A program made the translations under genes and the position numbers. Of a stretch of 64,000 nucleotides of DNA, positions 59,391-64,000 are shown piece after piece; positions within the stretch are counted from its first letter, which is position 1; every line of letters starts with the position of its first letter. The DNA comes from CFX5 sp023384495 (GTDB lineage: Bacteria; Chloroflexota; Anaerolineae; Caldilineales; Caldilineaceae), in assembly GCA_048499455.1 (NCBI GenBank), contig JASNZV010000014.1, positions 62,001 to 126,000 on the forward strand, given 5' to 3'. Under the pieces are notes generated by a model. The model was given only the letters and a program-made list of their open reading frames with translations. It was not told the DNA's origin and ran no database searches.

Positions 59391-60872
59391 TCAGCAACAC
59401 CAGGGCAACCAATTCATGAAACAGCAACCTTGGATCGAATACCGTTGCGGCAGTGGGGCCAGCAACCCCGCCTGGTTGAAGCTGATGTTGTGTACGGCGC
59501 CGGCGATATTGCGGCGCGCTGGTGCGTGGTCGGTTTCCGCATTCTCACTAAACTGCGCATTCCAGTTCCTAATAGCATTCTCTGCGTCCAGCTCACCGGC
59601 CCAGACGCGGTCGAGCTGGTTGGTGAAGAGCGGGTCGGTGACGATTGGCGTCACAAACTGGTCCGCCTTCATGGCAAACATGCTCTCGATAAACGGATTC
59701 CACAACGCTGGGTTGCGCCCCAATTCTTCAAACCTCGACTGGAGCGCTTCGATCTCCGTTTGACGCGTGGGAAGCCCTGCGCCGGGGCTGAGCAGCTCGG
59801 CGGAGTTGTCCGACAAGAACGTGATCAACTTGGCCCCGGCGTTCAGATACTCCTCGTCTTGCATACTGGTCAGGCTGAGCGAGCGCAGGGTGGCGGACGT
59901 GGCGAACGCGCTGGAATCCACCGCAGGCGTCATCGTTGTCACCAGGTTAAACGAGCCGTTCTGTTCCAAGCGCTGAAGCACCCCCGTGCCGCCCCAGAGG
60001 ATCGAGCCTCGTTCCTGAAAGAACATCTCAACCGGGTCGATTGGGCCGCGCGGCGAGATCTCGTATTCGTCGAGCGCATCAAGCACCCACTGTGCGGCTG
60101 GTCCTTCGACGTGCTCGCCGTACCCGGCGAGAAAATATTGCGCGCCGAGGATGGCAAAGACCAGGCTGGGCGGATAGCCCACGTCGCCGAGGGGGAAGCC
60201 CCATCGTTCGCCATCGTCGTCGGTGAGCGCGATTGCCACTTCCACAAACTCGGCCAGCGTTTCCGGCGTAACAAGCCCTCTTTCCTCCAGGTGCGCCTGG
60301 TTGTAGATGGCGGCCACCGGCCACGCGTCCAGCGGGATGCCGGTCAGCGTATCCTCGTAGGGGAGCGTTGCTGAAGTGCGGTTGGCGTCGAGTATATTCG
60401 GCAGGAAATCATCGCGATTGAGGCCAATCTCCTCAAAAATGAAATCCGCCCCCTCGATCATGCCTTTGACATAAAAGTCGGCGCCATCGGGAACCGCGTC
60501 CACCTGGGCCACGTTCGGTGGCATACCCGCGGCAAAGGCAGCCAACATCCGCGCCCGAAATTCCTGGCGGGGTATCGCCTCAGCGTTGACCCGAATTGCA
60601 GCCTCCGCTCCGTGAAATTGTTCCAACAGGGCATCCAGCGCGCTCTGCTCCTGTTGTGAGAATTGATGCCAAAACAGAAGTTCGACTTCGGGTTCGGCGA
60701 CGGGTGTGGGGGTTTCCACCGGGGACGGCATGGGCGTCGCCACGGGTTGGCAGGCGGCCAGCGGCAGGCCGAGCGCCAGGCCCATCCCCACGGTGCGCAG
60801 AAAGGTTCGCCGGCTAAACCGGTATTGACGGTGCGACGGTCTATCATTGTCTATGGCTGTGATGTCGTGCAT
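59391..60872 (-). CDS. Tat-exported sugar-type ABC solute-binding lipoprotein
   Basis: 493 residues. Twin-arginine signal FSRRTFLRTVG and a lipobox LAAC are followed by a Thr/Pro-rich linker. The mature part is the family 1 extracellular solute-binding fold (ELLFWHQFSQQEQSALDALLEQFH...). The start follows AGGAGA. The last 45-50 residues (after NWNAQFSENAE) are Cys/Trp-rich and unlike other binding proteins, so the gene may have lost its original stop codon. No permease or ATPase is adjacent. Confidence 0.88.
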   Translation of the reverse strand: MHDITAIDNDRPSHRQYRFSRRTFLRTVGMGLALGLPLAACQPVATPMPSPVETPTPVAEPEVELLFWHQFSQQEQSALDALLEQFHGAEAAIRVNAEAIPRQEFRARMLAAFAAGMPPNVAQVDAVPDGADFYVKGMIEGADFIFEEIGLNRDDFLPNILDANRTSATLPYEDTLTGIPLDAWPVAAIYNQAHLEERGLVTPETLAEFVEVAIALTDDDGERWGFPLGDVGYPPSLVFAILGAQYFLAGYGEHVEGPAAQWVLDALDEYEISPRGPIDPVEMFFQERGSILWGGTGVLQRLEQNGSFNLVTTMTPAVDSSAFATSATLRSLSLTSMQDEEYLNAGAKLITFLSDNSAELLSPGAGLPTRQTEIEALQSRFEELGRNPALWNPFIESMFAMKADQFVTPIVTDPLFTNQLDRVWAGELDAENAIRNWNAQFSENAETDHAPARRNIAGAVHNISFNQAGLLAPLPQRYSIQGCCFMNWLPWCC

Positions 60873-60909
60873 GATGTTCTCCTCGATCTTGTCGATCACG
60901 AAAGACGTA

Positions 60910-63081
60910 CTATTTACCACAAAAATAGTCCATCAACGTACGGTGGAGAAAGATATAGCCGCCGCCGGTGCGCCGCATAAAGATATGGCTCACGGCCCAA
61001 TCGAGAAAGCGGGTCAGGTTGCCCGGAATGTTGCCCTCGCGCATGAGCAGCCAACGGAGCAGCATGTGTTGGATGCAGACGCCGCCGCCGGCATAGAGCG
61101 CCAGACTCACCGCCAGGGGTAGCCCGAAACCAACGCCGACCGCCAGGCTCAGGTTGACAATCGTTGGATGGAAAAAGCCGATAGAAAGGCTGACCAGGCC
61201 AATCGACAAAAACACGGCCAACCCCAACACAATGGCGTTGCGCCGCGCCTCGAAAAAGCCCTGGTTCGGCCTCAAGTGGCCCCCCACATATTCCGTGCGC
61301 CGCACCCCGGCCGCCATTGCGCAGATAAAGGCTGCCGGAGGACCGACGACGAGCAGGTTGGCCAGGATCGACGTCGTCGCCCGATCTTCGCTCATGACCA
61401 ACGCGCCACCGAAACTGAGCGCCATGCCAAGCAATAGACCGGGCAGCCCGCGTCGCCACGACCAGCGCAACCGTTCGCTCAGGGCGATGCGCCGCGGATC
61501 GGCAAGGGCAACCCCTGCAGCCCCCCCCGGCAATCCAAAACTGAGCCCGATAAAGAGGCCAAAGAGCAGACTGCCCGGTAGCAATCCGCTGACCATCCAC
61601 GCCAGGAGCGTTCCGATCAGCGTGGCCAGCGCAAAGGTCCCGAACAATGCGGCAATGGCCGAGATACGGGTGACCAACCCACTCGCTACACCATAATTGA
61701 TTGCATAGACCGCGCCAAACGCCAGCGCCGAGATGCTCGTTGCGGCGAGCGCGATGGGGTTGCCACCCAGCGTGCGTATCCAGGCTGCACAGAATGCCCC
61801 CATCATCGCGGCGAGAAAAAGGAGCAATCCACAGGCGGCCCGGCTTCCCACCCGGGCGAGACGCTGTTGCCGGGGTGATGAGAGACAATTGTCTTGCAGC
61901 TCCTCAATGAGAAAGGTCGATTGCCCCTGCTGCGCCATCGTTTTTGCCAGCCAACCCAGCCAATGGATTGCCTGCGGCCGCGGGTAGTCCTCCTGTCGGG
62001 TGCGCGCAGTGCGGCTGAACATACGCTCCACATACGCATCAAACAGATGCCGCCTGCGCGCCTCGGTCGAATCGGCCGGCCCGCTTTCCAACATGGGGCC
62101 TGATTGGTCTCGATAGGCAAGCGCCATGATGCTGAGCATCAGCGGGGTTTGGGCCAACTCTTGCAACACGCTGTCTCTCGCCAGCGCGGCGTGCAAGCCG
62201 GCAAGCGCAGGGCCGGCGGCCTGCAAATACTGTTCGATCTGCTCTGGCGTCAGCGTGCGCAAGACGACGGCGCCGTTCAGCCGCAGTTTGGTCGGCAGCG
62301 CCATGTAGTCGGCAATCCGGCAACAAACTGCAATCGGCGTCAGATTCTCCTGGCGAAACAGATTGAGCGCCTGTACACAGCCATCCCGATGCGGCGCAGC
62401 TACCTCATCGAGGCCGTCCAGCAACAGCAACAATTCGTCTTGCTCTACCCAGGCGGCGGCAATCCGCTTGGGGATGTTGTATTTCACGCGTAGCTCTTCC
62501 ACCAGCCACTGGGCAAAGGGCTGGCGGCGCGTCCCCCACGACGACAGGTTGAGCACGACGGGGACGGGGCGTTGGGCATTGCGCACGGCCTGGGCAATCG
62601 TCTCGCGGGCGAGCATTAGCAAGAGGATCGTCTTGCCTGCGCCCGGCTCGCCCAAGATCAGCAGCGACTGATTCATTTCCTCGAAGATGCTGGCAACGTT
62701 GGTCTCCGCCGGCAGCAACGAACCCGGTTGCTGGGGCAAACCAATCAGGTTGGACCAGGCGCTCTGGTCCACGGCGTCCATCTGACTGTGCAGCCGGACA
62801 TTGATCGGCAGGATGGCCGATAGAGCCTGATCGAGCACCCCCTCAACCCACACCCGATTGACCAACCCCAGCATGGTGGCGCGGTTGCGGCTTGCGCGGC
62901 CTGCGGCGGCGTCGGCAATGACAATCTTGTCACCGCGGACATAATCGCCCCCGATGATCTGGTCGCGCCCGATAAAATCACCGCCCCCCGTATCGACGTT
63001 GCCGGCAACGGTTGCGCCGTCACCCGCAGCCTGTGCATCGGCGCGTTGGTCTGTGTGGGGATTGGCGGAGTCGTCGCTCAT
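60910..63081 (-). CDS. NACHT NTPase with polytopic membrane C-terminus
   Basis: 723 residues. The N-terminus has short GD-repeats (TGGGDFIGRDQIIGGDYVRGD, about 31-51) seen in front of many bacterial NACHT proteins. The NTPase has Walker A GEPGAGKT (144-151) and Walker B LLLLLDGLDEV (217-227). The second half (about 425-690) holds eight to ten membrane helices, ending in a conserved RTGGGYIFLHRTLMDYF, the usual winged-helix-like end of NACHT modules. Such proteins are signalling or antiviral STAND NTPases; no effector enzyme is fused, so membrane perturbation could be the output. The start at 63081 excludes an upstream frame antisense to the next gene. Confidence 0.85.
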   Translation of the reverse strand: MSDDSANPHTDQRADAQAAGDGATVAGNVDTGGGDFIGRDQIIGGDYVRGDKIVIADAAAGRASRNRATMLGLVNRVWVEGVLDQALSAILPINVRLHSQMDAVDQSAWSNLIGLPQQPGSLLPAETNVASIFEEMNQSLLILGEPGAGKTILLLMLARETIAQAVRNAQRPVPVVLNLSSWGTRRQPFAQWLVEELRVKYNIPKRIAAAWVEQDELLLLLDGLDEVAAPHRDGCVQALNLFRQENLTPIAVCCRIADYMALPTKLRLNGAVVLRTLTPEQIEQYLQAAGPALAGLHAALARDSVLQELAQTPLMLSIMALAYRDQSGPMLESGPADSTEARRRHLFDAYVERMFSRTARTRQEDYPRPQAIHWLGWLAKTMAQQGQSTFLIEELQDNCLSSPRQQRLARVGSRAACGLLLFLAAMMGAFCAAWIRTLGGNPIALAATSISALAFGAVYAINYGVASGLVTRISAIAALFGTFALATLIGTLLAWMVSGLLPGSLLFGLFIGLSFGLPGGAAGVALADPRRIALSERLRWSWRRGLPGLLLGMALSFGGALVMSEDRATTSILANLLVVGPPAAFICAMAAGVRRTEYVGGHLRPNQGFFEARRNAIVLGLAVFLSIGLVSLSIGFFHPTIVNLSLAVGVGFGLPLAVSLALYAGGGVCIQHMLLRWLLMREGNIPGNLTRFLDWAVSHIFMRRTGGGYIFLHRTLMDYFCGK

Positions 63082-63100
63082 GGTGGTCCGGGGATGCGGC

Positions 63101-64000
63101 TTATCTGGCATAGACCGCAGTCGCCTGCACATAGCGGTCGATTGCGTTGTGGTCGAGTTCCACCCCCAACCCCGGCCCATCCGGCAGGGGCAGCCGCCCA
63201 TCTCGATAGGGCCAATCCCACGTGATGAGGGTCGATTCGCGCACCAGATGGCTCTGGAAGTCTGACGGCAGCACACAAGGGCGGGCGGCGGCGGTGGCGT
63301 GGAGGCGGGCCGCCTGCATGACCCCCATCTCCAGCGACGAACCGTGCCAGCACGAGTAGCCGGCCACCTCCACCGTGCGCGCCAGGGTGAGAAATTCGGA
63401 GATCGTCTGCCCACTCACGTTGAAGTTGTCGGCAAAGCGCTCTTGCAGCCCCCGGCGCAGCACATCTAGCCCGCGCGCGTGGAGCACGAGCGGGATCGGC
63501 GACACCTGGCGCACCCGTTGCCACATTTCGGGCATGTCTTGCGGGAAGGGGTCTTCGATCTGCACATTTTCGGCGAGGGGCTCAAGGCGCTTGAGCATGG
63601 CGAGCGCATCGGCGGGGCTGAGCCACTGGCACATGGGGTCGATGGTGAGGTGGAAGTCGCGGCCGCCCGCCTCCTTGCACGCCTGCACCTGCTCGACCAC
63701 CGGGTCGCCGATTCTCGATTTCATCTTGAGCCCGCTGAAGCCCATCGCCCGCGCCTGGCGGACAATGCGCGCCAGGTCGTCGGGCGTCTGGCGGGCGCAC
63801 CACCAGTCCACGGGGACGGTCTCATGCACCTGGCCGCCGAGCAGATCGACGGCGCGGCAGCCCAGTCGTTTGCCGGCCCAGTCGAGCAGCGCCACCTCGA
63901 CGGCGCGGATGGCGGGCGACGGCGATTGCCAGAGTGCGGGTGGCTGTTTTTCGAGAAGACCCCAGCGCATTGCGCCGCGCCAGTTGGCGGGCAACGGTTG
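63101..64000 (-). CDS. Enolase-superfamily (mandelate racemase/muconate cycloisomerase-like) enzyme, partial
   Basis: The C-terminal 298 or so residues; the 5' end is beyond the window. The barrel shows GLKMKSRIG (KxK catalytic base), TIDPMCQW (metal Asp) and VQIEDPFPQDM (metal Glu), as in sugar-acid dehydratases and racemases. It ends 19 bases before the NACHT start on the same strand. Sugar-acid dehydratase activity would fit the neighbouring solute-binding protein and Gfo/Idh/MocA gene. Confidence 0.88.
   Translation of the reverse strand, partial: QPLPANWRGAMRWGLLEKQPPALWQSPSPAIRAVEVALLDWAGKRLGCRAVDLLGGQVHETVPVDWWCARQTPDDLARIVRQARAMGFSGLKMKSRIGDPVVEQVQACKEAGGRDFHLTIDPMCQWLSPADALAMLKRLEPLAENVQIEDPFPQDMPEMWQRVRQVSPIPLVLHARGLDVLRRGLQERFADNFNVSGQTISEFLTLARTVEVAGYSCWHGSSLEMGVMQAARLHATAAARPCVLPSDFQSHLVRESTLITWDWPYRDGRLPLPDGPGLGVELDHNAIDRYVQATAVYAR

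Noticed and set aside
63081..63414. Longer 834-codon version of the NACHT frame
   Set aside because: The extra 111 codons overlap the enolase-superfamily gene in another frame and have no similarity to NACHT N-termini.

Overview
The window is GC-rich, gene-dense DNA that most resembles a filamentous Chloroflexota (Anaerolineae/Caldilineae type). This is an inference from gene content: a giant SARP/ATPase/TPR regulator, a CHAT-nSTAND-WD40 protein, many lipoprotein signal peptides, clade II nosZ with nrfHA, and a large set of UroD-type methyltransferases. No rRNA, tRNA, CRISPR array, transposase or integrase was seen.

Region 1 (about 0.4-17.5 kb, mostly + strand) is a corrinoid methyl-transfer and demethylation island. 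It has one corrinoid protein, six divergent UroD/MtaA-like methyltransferases, a DUF362 Tat protein and a DUF1638 protein. A heme A synthase follows, then a tight operon of an 839-residue FAD oxidoreductase/GcvT fusion (sarcosine/dimethylglycine dehydrogenase type), etfB, etfA and a fluoroacetyl-CoA-thioesterase-like hotdog protein. A convergent citrate synthase closes the region. The likely theme is removal of methyl groups from O- or N-methylated compounds, with electrons passed to ETF.

Region 2 (17.7-42.2 kb) lies between two nearly identical citrate synthase genes in the same orientation. It holds a 1543-residue SARP regulator, an EthD-like protein and several secreted proteins: an FG-GAP protein, a triple alpha/beta hydrolase, a trypsin with beta/gamma-crystallin domains and a large metzincin. 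It also holds a CHAT-NTPase-WD40 protein whose propeller is interrupted, plus an alcohol dehydrogenase and an Ldh2-type dehydrogenase. Signal-peptide leaders and 3' ends are duplicated among the secreted genes, including a leftover hydrolase tail and, just outside the interval, an orphan signal peptide.

Region 3 (42.7-58.3 kb) carries another secreted hydrolase, a Glu/Leu-type dehydrogenase behind a terminator hairpin, and a respiratory nitrogen island. The island is ferredoxin, nosZ (clade II), a NosB-like membrane protein, nosD, nosF, nosY, nosL, a lipoprotein cytochrome c, a cupin, an NnrS-like membrane protein, nrfH, nrfA and two small paralogous membrane proteins. It joins nitrous oxide reduction with nitrite ammonification.

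Region 4 (58.3-64 kb, - strand) has a Gfo/Idh/MocA oxidoreductase, a Tat-exported sugar-type solute-binding lipoprotein, a NACHT NTPase with many membrane helices, and the 3' part of an enolase-superfamily dehydratase cut by the window edge. Two dispersed palindromic repeat families (CACGGAG/CTCTGTG and GGTGACAGTCAC) occupy intergenic spaces across the window.
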